Below, piece by piece: positions 16,372 through 25,643 of a stretch of DNA of 64,000 nucleotides. The position numbers and the translations under genes were made by a program. Source of the DNA: Robertmurraya andreesenii (GTDB taxonomy: Bacteria > Bacillota > Bacilli > Bacillales > Cytobacillaceae); the NCBI RefSeq assembly GCF_030813005.1, contig NZ_JAUSTU010000002.1, positions 124,001 through 188,000 on the forward strand, given 5' to 3'. Below the pieces are notes generated by a model, which worked only from the letters and a program-made list of their open reading frames with translations, did no database searches and was not told where the DNA came from. The stretch's first letter is position 1. The number at the start of each line of letters is the position of its first letter.

Positions 16372-17208
16372 GTGTTGTCTAAACTGCTTGCCAAGTTTAG
16401 TAAAGAAAATAACAAAGATAAATTACCTCCTAAGGAAGTAAAACCTAAAATGGATAAATCCAAGGTTCTATCAAATAGAATAGGTGAAATAGGAGAATAT
16501 AAAATCAATATACAGCTCGATCAGTTGCTGAATAACTGCAGATATTTCAGTGATGTGGTACTTCCCAATACGAAATCCAGTTCAGGTTACTCCCAGATCG
16601 ACCATATTGTCCTAAGTCCGTATGCTATCTTTGTTATTGAAACAAAGAACTATGCAGGAACTATCTATGGAAGTAGGAATAGAGCTAAGTGGTCGGTTAA
16701 TGGAAAGTTCCCTATGAATAACCCATTCAATCAGAACTTTGGTCATAGTAAAGCGATTCAATCTATATTGAGTAATGTAGAAGATGCTCAAATAGTTTCT
16801 ATTGTCTCCTTTTCTCGAAGATGTACGTTTAAAGTAGATGCGGAACTAAGAAAGATTCAATCGAATGAATTAATTGTTTACGATACAGAGTTATCAGAGT
16901 TTATTAATCGGAAGCAGAATGTTTTGCGTTTGCAATCAAACGCTCCTATTTTTACAGAGGATATGCTTCAATCCATGAGTAAGGTATTAAATGAAAATAA
17001 CATTACAGACGAAGCGATAAGGGAAAATCATATTAAGGAAATCAGAAAGATAGTGAAAGGCGAGGAGCTAACAGAAGCTACTACTAATATTCCAAAATGT
17101 AAGACCTGTGGAAAGGATGTATCGAAGAATGTTCAATCTTTTTGTTTGACCAATGAGAAGAGATTTAAGGGTCATGTTTATTGCTTTGAGCATCAAAAAG
17201 GTAAGTGA
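16372..17208 (+). CDS. NERD-domain protein with C-terminal zinc-binding motif
   Basis: The 278-aa protein starts with GTG. The NERD (nuclease-related) domain spans about aa 35-160: GEIGEYKINIQLDQLL, SQIDHIVLSPYAIFVIETKN with the Asp-(x)n-Glu-x-Lys active-site pattern, and YAGTIYGSRNRAKW. Near the C-terminus CKTCGK, a later Cys, and YCFEHQ could bind zinc. NERD proteins are thought to process DNA and occur singly or with helicases; here it stands alone, just upstream of the recombinase array but separated from it by a terminator. Confidence 0.85.
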   Translation: MLSKLLAKFSKENNKDKLPPKEVKPKMDKSKVLSNRIGEIGEYKINIQLDQLLNNCRYFSDVVLPNTKSSSGYSQIDHIVLSPYAIFVIETKNYAGTIYGSRNRAKWSVNGKFPMNNPFNQNFGHSKAIQSILSNVEDAQIVSIVSFSRRCTFKVDAELRKIQSNELIVYDTELSEFINRKQNVLRLQSNAPIFTEDMLQSMSKVLNENNITDEAIRENHIKEIRKIVKGEELTEATTNIPKCKTCGKDVSKNVQSFCLTNEKRFKGHVYCFEHQKGK

Positions 17209-17235
17209 TAGTCATTAACTGTTATACATAATCTT

Positions 17236-17275
17236 AAAAAGTCTCTTGAAGATTTAATCTTTGAGAGACTTTTTC
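17236..17275 (+). terminator. Terminator after the NERD gene
   Basis: AAAAAGTCTCT and AGAGACTTTTT arms around a loop of about 16 bases, followed by T residues. It separates the NERD gene from the recombinase array and could act in both directions. Confidence 0.8.
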
Positions 17276-17374
17276 ATATTATAAAAAAATGTAAGTAAAA
17301 AATGATTAAAAAAGGGAATAATCGGCAAAACTATTTCTATAAAACTATTAATTTATTATTAAGGAGGTGGGAAA

Positions 17375-18268
17375 ATGTCAGTCTTAAATAGATATTGGGA
17401 GAGCACAAATGAAAGTATTCCTAATGAATCTAGAACGATATTAAATGAATACTTATTGAGTTTAAAGCTAGAAAATAAGGCCGTTGCAACCATTACTAAA
17501 TATCGTAGATTCTTAGAAAGATTCCTGAAAGAATGTAAGATTCCTATAGAAGAACTTTCTTCAGAGGATGTACGAAAATGGTTAGATAAATTCTCGGTGG
17601 ATAAAAAACCAAAAACAGTAGACCTTGTACTAGCCACCCTTTCTTCCTTTTTTAGTTTTTGTCTAAAGGAAGAATATATGGAAACTACGGTGATGAAGAA
17701 GAGATGGAAACCCAAAATACCTAAGGCACTTCCTAAGTATTTAGATGAACATGAGTACGCTCATGTTAAGCGGATAGCGGAGCAGTTATCTGTTCGAAAT
17801 CGAGCCCTTCTTCTCTTCCTTTTTGCTACTGGGTGCCGGGTTTCGGAAGCTTCTAATTTGAATATAGAAGACGTCAATATTAATAAACGAACTGCAGAAG
17901 TGACTGGTAAAGGGGGGAAAATCCGTCATGTCCATTTTTCCGAAGAGTGTGCCCTGGTTTTGAAGGAGTATTTACAAACACGAAATAACGAGCCTACTGA
18001 ACCGTTCTTTATGAATAAATTTGGGCAACGGCTACTAAAAGGTGGAATCCAACAAGTGTTAAAAAAAGTGGGGATAAAAGCTAATCTTCGCCAGAGTTTT
18101 CACCCTCATGTTTGTAGACATACCTTTGCAACGAATATGTTAGCGCGGGGAGCTGATCTTCAGTTTATTGCAGATGAGATGGGCCATTTCGACTTGAATA
18201 CAACCAGAATTTATGCACGAATACCTACAGAAGATATGAAATTAAAATACCAAAATATAATGGGGTGA
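17375..18268 (+). CDS. Tyrosine recombinase 1 (type A) of the array
   Basis: The 297-aa protein has a SAM-like core-binding domain (about aa 22-105) and a catalytic domain with all expected residues: Arg in ATGCRVSE, Lys in GKGGKIR, His-x-x-Arg in HPHVCRHTFA, His in MGHFDLNTTRIY and the Tyr nucleophile in the same segment. The site AAGGAGGTGGG precedes ATG 17375. It is the first of four consecutive genes; the next gene starts around its stop. XerC/D-like length, but the neighbours suggest a local task rather than chromosome dimer resolution. Confidence 0.93.
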   Translation: MSVLNRYWESTNESIPNESRTILNEYLLSLKLENKAVATITKYRRFLERFLKECKIPIEELSSEDVRKWLDKFSVDKKPKTVDLVLATLSSFFSFCLKEEYMETTVMKKRWKPKIPKALPKYLDEHEYAHVKRIAEQLSVRNRALLLFLFATGCRVSEASNLNIEDVNINKRTAEVTGKGGKIRHVHFSEECALVLKEYLQTRNNEPTEPFFMNKFGQRLLKGGIQQVLKKVGIKANLRQSFHPHVCRHTFATNMLARGADLQFIADEMGHFDLNTTRIYARIPTEDMKLKYQNIMG

Positions 18269-18273
18269 TATTG

Positions 18274-19104
18274 ATGAATCTGGAAGTTCAGCAGTCTTTT
18301 TTCAGGGATCAACAAGCTCGCTTCAGCCCAGAAACCGTACGGGCTTACAAGATTGCACTTAAACAATTCTTTGCTTCATGTCAGAAGAATTATAATGAGG
18401 TTCAGGCAAGAGATATACGGAACTGGTTAGCCAATATGACTGAGACTGGATTAAAGCCGCGAAGTATCCACATCAAATTATCAGCAATCAAGTCATTTTA
18501 CCAGTACCTAATGGAAGAAAATTATCTAACAAAGAATCCTACACTCAAAGTAAAAACTCCTAAAAAAGAAGATTCCCTACCATACTATTTAGACAAACGT
18601 CAGCTAGCTCAACTTCAAGAATTAACCAAAGAGAATCCAAGAGATCGTGCCATAGTGGAAGCGTTGTATGCAACTGGTGTGCGGATTAGTGAATTGTTAA
18701 ATATATTGCTAGAAGATGTGAAATGGGATAGTCGTCAAATATGGATTCGTAAAGGGAAAGGGACTAAGGAACGATTTGTTCTTTTTTCATATGATTGTGC
18801 CGAACGATTAAAGACGTATCTGAATCAACGGGAGATAGAAAGCAAATACCTTTTTCCCAATAAAAAAGGCGAACCGATAAGCCGTTGTTTAGTAGAAATG
18901 AAGTTTCGGCAGTATACAGAAACTTTAGGGTTTCGAGTAACGCCGCATACCATGCGCCATACGTTTGCAGCCCATTTAGCAGAAAAAGGGATGGATTTTA
19001 CTTATATTCAAGAATTATTGGGTCATGAAAATATAAATAGCACGCGAATATATACTCGATTAATGAATCATGCTCGGAAGAAACAATATGACCGTTATCA
19101 ATAG
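18274..19104 (+). CDS. Tyrosine recombinase 2 (type B)
   Basis: The 276-aa protein is complete: core-binding domain about aa 5-85, then ATGVRISE, RKGKGTKERFV, TPHTMRHTFA and LGHENINSTRIYTRL, which supply Arg, Lys, HxxR, His and Tyr. I choose ATG 18274, with GGGGTGAT 5 nt upstream, over GTG 18265. The C-terminus MNHARKKQYDRY resembles recombinase 4, and less so 1 and 3, so 2 and 4 form one subtype. Confidence 0.92.
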   Translation: MNLEVQQSFFRDQQARFSPETVRAYKIALKQFFASCQKNYNEVQARDIRNWLANMTETGLKPRSIHIKLSAIKSFYQYLMEENYLTKNPTLKVKTPKKEDSLPYYLDKRQLAQLQELTKENPRDRAIVEALYATGVRISELLNILLEDVKWDSRQIWIRKGKGTKERFVLFSYDCAERLKTYLNQREIESKYLFPNKKGEPISRCLVEMKFRQYTETLGFRVTPHTMRHTFAAHLAEKGMDFTYIQELLGHENINSTRIYTRLMNHARKKQYDRYQ

Positions 19105-19120
19105 AAAGGATCGAGAAAAA

Positions 19121-20659
19121 ATGGAGGGATTATGGGAGGTTAAATGTGACTTTGCTTATGAAGAGAATAAACATGTAATAAACGGGTTTTTGTTATCATT
19201 GAAAAATCAAAACAGGAGTAAGAGTACCCTAATACGCTACAGAAGAGTTCTTGAATTCTTTTTTAAGAATAAGGAAGTATCTTTTATCTCCATTTCATCT
19301 GATGACATCCAGAGTTGGAAGATGGTACATCAAAAGGAACTGAAAGAAGTAACGATTCAGACTCATATATTTGTATTACGTTCCTTTTATAAATTTTGTA
19401 AGGATAATGGCTGCATAGGAGAATCACCTTTCCTAGAAGATAATGCATATGAATGGGAATTAAAAGAACTACTACCAAACAAAGAGAATCAAAAAGTGAT
19501 TAATGAATTTTTAGGTAGTTTAAAAAATGAAGATAGAAGCAAAAGAATCTTAAGTAATGCTCGAAGCTCCTTGCAATTGTTTTTTAGAAACAAGCCCAAT
19601 TCGTTTTCGACAGTTACTTCCGAAGAAACTACATTATGGTTTCGTGCTCACCAAAAGGAAAGGAAAAAAAGTACGGCGGACTGTCAGCTCAGTCATCTTC
19701 GAGCATTTTATAACTTTTGTTTAGAGGCTGGCTATGTGGACAAAAATCCATTTTTGTATCATTGGGAAAAGGAAAATAAATATTGGGAAGTAGACATCAT
19801 CTTAGCTAATAACATTAACAAAGAAAGAATCAACGAGTATTTATTAAGTATCTATGTGCTGAATTATAGTAAAGACACCATTAATGGTTATCGATATAAT
19901 TTGCAGGTGTTTTTTAAGGGGAAAAAGGAATTGTTTTCGACCATTACTTCGGATGAGATTTTACAATGGCTTTCTCATGCTCAAAAAAAGTACAAAGAAA
20001 AGACCATTACAAATTATCTAATAACACTTAATTCCTTTTTTAGTTTTTGTGTAGAGGAAGGCTATATAGATAAGTCGCCAATGAAAATGCGATGGTACCC
20101 TCGTCTTCCCAAACCGATACCCAAATACTTGAACAAGGAAGAAGTGGCGAAAATTCGTAATCATTGCGAAAAGGAAAACCTCCGAAACCGAGTCTTAGTG
20201 GAATTCCTACTCACTTCTGGTTGTCGGATAGGGGAAGTGCATCAACTTAATCGAACAGATGTGGATTTAGAGAATCGAACCGCGATAGTATTCGGAAAAG
20301 GAAAGAAATTTCGTCAGGTTCACTTTTCCGTAAAGTGTTGTTTGCTCCTTGAACAGTACCTAGATTTACGAAAGGACAAAGAATTGGCCCTCTTTGTTAC
20401 AAGTGTAGGGAAGCCAAGGCGTCTCTCAAAAGATTGGTTAAAAAAAATAATTAATAAGGTTGGAAAGGTTTCTGGTATTTCTGGTACTTTACATCCACAC
20501 CGATTGCGCCATACTTTTGCGACGGATTTATTAAGCAAGGGTGCTGATTTATCGTTTATAGGAGAAGAATTAGGGCATAAACAACTAAAGACGACACAAA
20601 TTTACGCTAGCTTGCCAGAACAGAAAATCGTAGCTTTATATCGAAAATATATGGGGTAA
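19121..20659 (+). CDS. Tyrosine recombinase 3 with three core-binding domains (type A)
   Basis: The 512-aa protein starts at ATG 19121, with GAAAGGA 10 nt before. Three consecutive SAM-like core-binding units are visible by their repeated pattern (INGFLLSLKNQNRSKSTLIR; INEFLGSLKNEDRSKRIL; INEYLLSIYVLNYSKDTING), each ending in a FYKFC/FYNFC/FFSFC-like motif. One catalytic domain follows with TSGCRIGE, GKGKKFRQ, HPHRLRHTFA and LGHKQLKTTQIYASL. Normal family members have one core-binding domain. The catalytic domain and its end IYAS..YMG resemble recombinase 1. The extra domains could contact extra DNA or partner recombinases. Confidence 0.9.
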   Translation: MEGLWEVKCDFAYEENKHVINGFLLSLKNQNRSKSTLIRYRRVLEFFFKNKEVSFISISSDDIQSWKMVHQKELKEVTIQTHIFVLRSFYKFCKDNGCIGESPFLEDNAYEWELKELLPNKENQKVINEFLGSLKNEDRSKRILSNARSSLQLFFRNKPNSFSTVTSEETTLWFRAHQKERKKSTADCQLSHLRAFYNFCLEAGYVDKNPFLYHWEKENKYWEVDIILANNINKERINEYLLSIYVLNYSKDTINGYRYNLQVFFKGKKELFSTITSDEILQWLSHAQKKYKEKTITNYLITLNSFFSFCVEEGYIDKSPMKMRWYPRLPKPIPKYLNKEEVAKIRNHCEKENLRNRVLVEFLLTSGCRIGEVHQLNRTDVDLENRTAIVFGKGKKFRQVHFSVKCCLLLEQYLDLRKDKELALFVTSVGKPRRLSKDWLKKIINKVGKVSGISGTLHPHRLRHTFATDLLSKGADLSFIGEELGHKQLKTTQIYASLPEQKIVALYRKYMG

Positions 20660-20673
20660 GGGAGGGAGGATGA

Positions 20674-21513
20674 ATGAATTCAGATGTGATACTTAATCAA
20701 TTCCTTTTGGAGTACCAATTTCGGATTGGTAAAGATACACTAACACATTATCTGATTAACGTTAGGCAGTTACTACATTTCACGGGGAAATCGATAGACT
20801 CCGTTACCAAATCAGATATCCTCGGTTGGTTGGGTTATTTAAAGAAAAAGAAATATAAACCATGGACAGTTTGGGGGAAATTAACAAGCCTAAAAACTTT
20901 TTTCAAGTACTGTTTGGAGGAAGGCTATATCCATAAGAACCCAGCAGAAACAATCCCATTTCCCCGCATAGAAGAAAAGCTTCCTTATTATTTGTCTTTA
21001 GACCAATTAGGCAAGGTAAGAGAACTTTTACAAGGGAGATTGGAAGAGCGAGCTATCCTAGAGGTTTTGTATGCAACAGGGGTGCGAATAAGTGAATTGT
21101 GTGCCATGAAAAAGGAAGACATCAATTGGTCAGAACGAATTATCCATATTCCAAAAGGGAAATATAAGAAAGGTAGAATTGTTCTTTTTACAAGGAATTG
21201 TGAAGAACACTTAAAAAGGTATCTAGATTCACGGAGGGATAACCAACCATATGTGTTTTTGAGTGTTGTACTAAAGAACCGACCTATTGATAAGAATACT
21301 GTTGGAAGTAGGTTCCGTAAATATTCTAAATGTTTAGAATTTAAGTTTACACCACATACAATTAGGTACACTTTTACAGCCCATTTAGCTCAAAAGGGAA
21401 TGCCGTTGGAATGTATTCAAACTCTATTAGGTCATGAAGAACCTCAACAAACCCGTTATTATGCAAGATTATACAATCATTCTCGAACAGAGCTTTACGA
21501 CGAATATATGTAA
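20674..21513 (+). CDS. Tyrosine recombinase 4 (type B)
   Basis: The 279-aa protein has a core-binding domain at about aa 5-85 and a catalytic domain: ATGVRISE (Arg), PKGKYKKGR (Lys), TPHTIRYTFT (His-x-x-Arg, with Tyr replacing the common His after Arg), LGHEEPQQTRYYARL (His and Tyr). Close in layout to recombinase 2. Strong site GGAGGGAGG before ATG 20674, 14 nt after gene 3. It ends about 250 bp upstream of the promoterless S-layer cassette. Confidence 0.92.
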   Translation: MNSDVILNQFLLEYQFRIGKDTLTHYLINVRQLLHFTGKSIDSVTKSDILGWLGYLKKKKYKPWTVWGKLTSLKTFFKYCLEEGYIHKNPAETIPFPRIEEKLPYYLSLDQLGKVRELLQGRLEERAILEVLYATGVRISELCAMKKEDINWSERIIHIPKGKYKKGRIVLFTRNCEEHLKRYLDSRRDNQPYVFLSVVLKNRPIDKNTVGSRFRKYSKCLEFKFTPHTIRYTFTAHLAQKGMPLECIQTLLGHEEPQQTRYYARLYNHSRTELYDEYM

Positions 21514-21725
21514 ATTGCAGAAGATATTAGTAATGAGATTTAGATATTGATTTTCGTCAACCGTAATTACCCATCTACTCTCTTTATTTGGAAGGAAGAG
21601 AAGAAACTTTGTCCTAGGAGGACGAGAAAAGTGAAAAAAATTATAAGGTCATCCAATATACAAGAAAAAAAGTTCAGAAGAACCACAAGGACACAATTAA
21701 CCTGAACTTTCGATATCTGAAATAA

Positions 21726-21765
21726 GCGCCTTACCCCTTGATATGACTGGGATAGGGCGTTTTTT
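21726..21765 (+). terminator. Terminator directly before the S-layer cassette
   Basis: CGCCTTACCCC and GGGATAGGGCG pair (with two G-T pairs) around a 12-base loop and are followed by six T. It ends 2 bp before the open frame of the cassette, so read-through from the recombinase array into the cassette should be low. Confidence 0.8.
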
Positions 21766-21767
21766 AA

Positions 21768-23987
21768 TGGAATCATTTTCGAGGGGAAAGTGCGATTAAC
21801 CTTAAGCAATTTACTGTTACTTTTAATACAGCTCTTGATAAAGCAACTGTAGTAAAGGGTAATTTTACCTTTGATAAGAACGTATTGGGTGAAAATGACA
21901 AAATCGAATTGAGTGAAGATGGTAAATCGGTTTTAGTAACTCTAAATACTAAAGTTGATAATCAAGCAACTAAAGAACTTTCTATTAAGAATGTAAAAAC
22001 TACTGCTGGAAAAACAGTAGCTGATTATAAAACTGATATTAAGTTTTCAGACTTTGTGGCCCCGACTTTAGATAAAGTTGTATCAGTAGGTCCTGATAAG
22101 TTTAAACTTGTTTTTAACGAGCCAGTTGATGAAACATCAGCACAGACAGTAGCTAATTATAGTATTAATAATGGACAATACTTCATTAAATCAGCAACTG
22201 TAACTAATTTAAATGAGGTTCAAGTTGAACTTTATAGCACTTTAGCAGACGGTGAGTATGACATTAAAGTTAAGGATGTTAAAGACCTTGCTGGCTTTAA
22301 GATTGCGGAAACTACATTAAAGTTAACTCAAAAGGCAGACACTGAAGCACCTTTTGTTGCAAAAGTTACTGAAGCTACTCCAAACAAAGTTGTATTAGAA
22401 TTTAACGAAGACATAATTTTAAATGATACAGTTGATAATCTAAAGTCAAAAATCTATCATACTAACTCAAGTAATAAACCTTCCAATATTACTATTGATG
22501 GAAAGAAAATGACCCTAACTTTTGCGGATGCTCAAGCATTGCCAAGAAGTGGAACTGCTCATTTAGTAATTGAGAAGGATGTTGTAAAAGACGGTTGGAA
22601 TAACAAGAATGCTAAATATGAAGCAAACATTACTGTTGTTGTTGATGTTACAAAGCCAACAGTTGCTAAATTAGAGGCACCTAAAGATAACCAACTTAAA
22701 GTGACCTACTCAGAAGATGTTACTAATTCAGCGACGACTGCTGCTAACTATACACTATTAAATAGTGAAGGTAAGAAGGTAGATGGTGTTACTCTTGACC
22801 CTAAGTTTGAAGTGAAAGACGGAAAAACTAGTGCTCATGTTGTTCTCATTGACCTAAGCAAATCTATTCCTGGTGGTACGTATACACTTGTCGCTGAAAA
22901 AGTTAAAGATGTAGCTGGTAATGAAATTGATAAGTCATCTACAAATGTAACTGTAAAAGATACTACTGCTCCAACTGTTCAGGCGGATGGTGTATTATAC
23001 GGCGGTAAGAAAATTGTTAAAATTCTGTTCTCAGAGCCAATGGCAACATCTGGTGCTGGTTCAGTACTTGACCTAGCTAACTATCAATTTGGTGGAACAT
23101 ATCTTAACACTACAAAGGCTAAGGCTACTATTACCGATAGTGGTAAAGCTGTATTGATTGATTATAGCGAAACTGACCTTACTATAAGCAATAATAATAC
23201 TATTACAGTTGGTAAAGTTGCAGATGTAACTGGTAACACTACAACTAATTTTACAACTACTGTTACTGTGAAAAATGCAGCAAGTGTTGGAATAAATAAA
23301 GTAGAAGCAGTTGATACAAAGACAGTTAAAGTAACTCTTGAGGATACTTTAAGCAAATTCGATGCTAAAGACTTTGTCTTACAAATTGGTGGTGAAAATG
23401 CACCAGCAGGAACTGCTACATCAGTATCATTTGCAAACGTCGATGGTAAAGGTGTTATCACTTACACATTAAAAGAGCATTTAAAAACTAATGCTACAAC
23501 AGATGGTACTAAACAATTAGCTGTTAAAACTGCAGACGCAACAATTGTTTCTGAAAATGCATTTGGAGTTAAAGTTCAACAAAATGCTGATGCAGTTGCT
23601 GCTGCCGATAAAATTGCTGCAGTTGTTGAGAAATTTAACCACGATGGTGATCCAATTACAGATGAAGTTTATGATGTACAAGTAAGCTTTATAGATAGTA
23701 ACAGCAATGGAAAAATTGACAAAGATGAAGAAGCAACATTCTTTGTTAATTACTCAGAAGTTCTTGATGCAAATTCTATTTCAAGACTTTCATTTACTGT
23801 TGAAGGATTCAATGTAAAAGCAGTTGCTTTAGGAACTGATAAATCAGTAGTTGAAATCACTGCTTCTGCTTTAGCTGATAATACTGATATTAAAGTTGCT
23901 TTAACTCAAGCGCTTGATATCACCGATAACAGTCCAGCTAAGAATGTTGTAAAAGGTGCAACATATACAGTTGCTAAGAAGAAGTAG
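21768..23987 (+). CDS. Silent S-layer C-terminal cassette (no promoter, signal peptide or SLH domains)
   Basis: The frame opens just after a TAA at 21765. There is no ribosome site or early start codon; the first ATG is at 21885. From 21789 it reads SAINLKQFTVTFN, the phrase at which the body of the expressed S-layer protein starts (SAINAKQLEVKF). About 728 residues of repeated Ig-like, SbsA-type modules follow, marked by APTLDKV, APFVAKV, KPTVAKLE and APTVQAD domain starts. Near the end DSNSNGKIDKDE fits an EF-hand calcium loop. It ends TVAKKK, as the expressed protein ends NVAK. DNA after the stop also matches the expressed gene's 3' flank. I infer a donor or alternative body for an SLH anchor. 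Confidence 0.85.
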   Translation, partial: WNHFRGESAINLKQFTVTFNTALDKATVVKGNFTFDKNVLGENDKIELSEDGKSVLVTLNTKVDNQATKELSIKNVKTTAGKTVADYKTDIKFSDFVAPTLDKVVSVGPDKFKLVFNEPVDETSAQTVANYSINNGQYFIKSATVTNLNEVQVELYSTLADGEYDIKVKDVKDLAGFKIAETTLKLTQKADTEAPFVAKVTEATPNKVVLEFNEDIILNDTVDNLKSKIYHTNSSNKPSNITIDGKKMTLTFADAQALPRSGTAHLVIEKDVVKDGWNNKNAKYEANITVVVDVTKPTVAKLEAPKDNQLKVTYSEDVTNSATTAANYTLLNSEGKKVDGVTLDPKFEVKDGKTSAHVVLIDLSKSIPGGTYTLVAEKVKDVAGNEIDKSSTNVTVKDTTAPTVQADGVLYGGKKIVKILFSEPMATSGAGSVLDLANYQFGGTYLNTTKAKATITDSGKAVLIDYSETDLTISNNNTITVGKVADVTGNTTTNFTTTVTVKNAASVGINKVEAVDTKTVKVTLEDTLSKFDAKDFVLQIGGENAPAGTATSVSFANVDGKGVITYTLKEHLKTNATTDGTKQLAVKTADATIVSENAFGVKVQQNADAVAAADKIAAVVEKFNHDGDPITDEVYDVQVSFIDSNSNGKIDKDEEATFFVNYSEVLDANSISRLSFTVEGFNVKAVALGTDKSVVEITASALADNTDIKVALTQALDITDNSPAKNVVKGATYTVAKKK
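21788..21809 (+). other. Candidate recombination site at the cassette start
   Basis: AAGTGCGATTAAC, two differing bases, then TAAGCAA. It matches 20 of 22 bases of 32084-32105 in the expressed S-layer gene, in inverted orientation. Similarity upstream of it is absent, so the boundary is sharp. Both copies are in the same reading phase. Confidence 0.55.
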
Positions 23988-24081
23988 TACTTCGTAAATA
24001 ATAATTGGCTGTGGAGAACGATTCCTACATCTAATTAAAATATTATAGGATTGGTAGACATAATGTCTTTCAACATATGGA

Positions 24082-24119
24082 AGCTCTGTGGAGAGAAATC
24101 TCTGCAGGGCTTTTCTTTC
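24082..24119 (+). terminator. Terminator after the S-layer cassette
   Basis: GCTCTGTGGAGAG and CTCTGCAGGGC arms followed by TTTTCTTT. Its sequence is about 90% like the terminator of the expressed S-layer gene (30027-30065), inverted. Confidence 0.85.
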
Positions 24120-24149
24120 GCAAATTTAAGCACGGGTGAAGCACGGGGA

Positions 24150-25643
24150 GGGAGTATAAATTATTTTGTGTAATTGGAATTTTAGACAATAGCTGTGGCT
24201 ATACTTTGAACAGGGCTCTTGCCCATTAGGGGGATAGGGCAATGCTGGGGAGCAACCCGAGCACCTAATGGGATTCTGCCAAAAAGGGAGGGACTTTCTG
24301 TTCCTCTTTTTTGCTTCCTTTTTGGGAGAACCAAAGCGATAAACCCATTGGGCGATAACCCAATCATTAAAAAGTCAGTTCATCTTTAATACGGTCCTCA
24401 AAGATAATTGCTAATTGTGATATACATTCTTTCCATCCTCTTATTGGCATAGTCCATTTCTTCGAAATTTCCATGGTAGCTAAATAGATCATCTTCTTCA
24501 GAGAATCATCCGTTGGGTAAGCCGTTTTTGTCTTAGTAACTTTTCTAAGCTGCCTATGATAGCCTTCAATGGTGTTAGTCGTATAAATTAATCTCCTAAT
24601 CTCAGCTGGGTAGCTAAAATAGGCTGTGAGCTCCAACCAGTTTGCCTCCCAAGATTTGATAATGATAGAATGCTTCTTACCCCATTTTTCTTTGAAATTG
24701 GAAAACTCAAGTTCGGCTTCTTCCAAGGTAAGTGCTTGATAGACTTTCTTTAAATCTGCCATGACAGCCTTCTGTTCCTTATACGATACATACTTCATAG
24801 AGTTGCGAATTTGGTGAATCACACAAAGCTGAATCTCTGTTTGAGGGAAAACAGAACTAATGGCCTCTGAAAAGCCTGAAAGATTGTCCTTACAAGCGAT
24901 TAAGATGTCCTGAACCCCTCTATTCTTCAGGTCATTACAAACACCTAACCAGAAACTTGCACTCTCATTTTCCCCAATCCAGATACCAAGAATTTCTTTA
25001 TGACCTAAAAAGTTTATCCCCAAAACACTATAGGCAGCTTTAGTCACAATGCGGTTTTCTTTCCGAACTTTAAAGTGAATGGCATCAAGAAATACAATCG
25101 GATACACTCGGTCTAATGGACGTGATTGCCATTCTACAATCAGAGGCATAATCTTATCGGTTATCTTACTGACCATTGTGGGAGAAACGTCAATCCCATA
25201 GATATCTTTCATCTGATCTTCAATGTCCCTTGTGGACATTCCTTTAGAATAAAGACCAATAATTTGGTCCTCTAATCCGTTAGAAGTGGTTTCATATTTC
25301 TTAATAATTTGTGGCTCATACTCGCTATTTCGGTCTCTTGGAATTTCCAATTCTGACTTCCCGAACTTTGTTTTCACAGTTCTCTTACTGTAACCATTAC
25401 GGCTATTTCCAGTGTGGTCCCCTGATTGATTATGTTTGGAATATCCCAAATGGTCATCCATCTCAGCTTCAAAAACCTGTTGAATAGTGTCTTTAAATAA
25501 CTCCTTTAACTTTTCCTGAATGTCCTCAACGGTACGACAGTCTTTGGCTAATTCCTTGGCCAATGCATTGGTTTTGTTTTGCATAATTGCTCATCTCCTT
25601 AATTGGTAAGTATAACCAATTACACAAAACTTTTTACATTCTC
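24150..25643 (-). mobile_element. IS256-family insertion sequence, 1494 bp, inserted in a REP palindrome
   Basis: The ends pair as imperfect 28-bp inverted repeats: 22 of 28 match, best in TTTTGTGTAATTGG. The 8-bp CACGGGGA at 24142-24149 is repeated at 25644-25651 as the target duplication. Removing the element restores a normal REP (GAAGCACGGGGACGG/TTCTCCCGCTTCC). The IS has one intact transposase gene on the minus strand. Confidence 0.92.
24367..25584 (-). CDS. IS256-family transposase
   Basis: The 405-aa mutator-type transposase has the N-terminal FEAEMDDHLGY segment, RTVKTKFGKSELEIPRDR, and the catalytic DDE pattern: Asp in PIVFLDAIHFKVR near aa 165, Asp in ILIACKDNLSGF near aa 230, and Glu in TTNTIEGYHRQLRK near aa 340. 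CVIHQIRNSMKYV follows the second Asp, as usual. Full length. RBS AAGGAG before ATG 25584. Confidence 0.97.
   Translation of the reverse strand: MQNKTNALAKELAKDCRTVEDIQEKLKELFKDTIQQVFEAEMDDHLGYSKHNQSGDHTGNSRNGYSKRTVKTKFGKSELEIPRDRNSEYEPQIIKKYETTSNGLEDQIIGLYSKGMSTRDIEDQMKDIYGIDVSPTMVSKITDKIMPLIVEWQSRPLDRVYPIVFLDAIHFKVRKENRIVTKAAYSVLGINFLGHKEILGIWIGENESASFWLGVCNDLKNRGVQDILIACKDNLSGFSEAISSVFPQTEIQLCVIHQIRNSMKYVSYKEQKAVMADLKKVYQALTLEEAELEFSNFKEKWGKKHSIIIKSWEANWLELTAYFSYPAEIRRLIYTTNTIEGYHRQLRKVTKTKTAYPTDDSLKKMIYLATMEISKKWTMPIRGWKECISQLAIIFEDRIKDELTF

Noticed and set aside
17375..21513. The recombinase array as a Tn554-type transposon or RIT element.
   Set aside because: RIT elements have three recombinases and Tn554 has two plus an unrelated TnpC. 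Here four catalytically complete genes in A-B-A-B order lie beside the S-layer cassette, and no element ends were found. A mobile origin remains possible.
21768..23987. Diversity-generating retroelement acting on the S-layer body.
   Set aside because: No reverse transcriptase, template repeat or adenine-biased variation was seen in the region.
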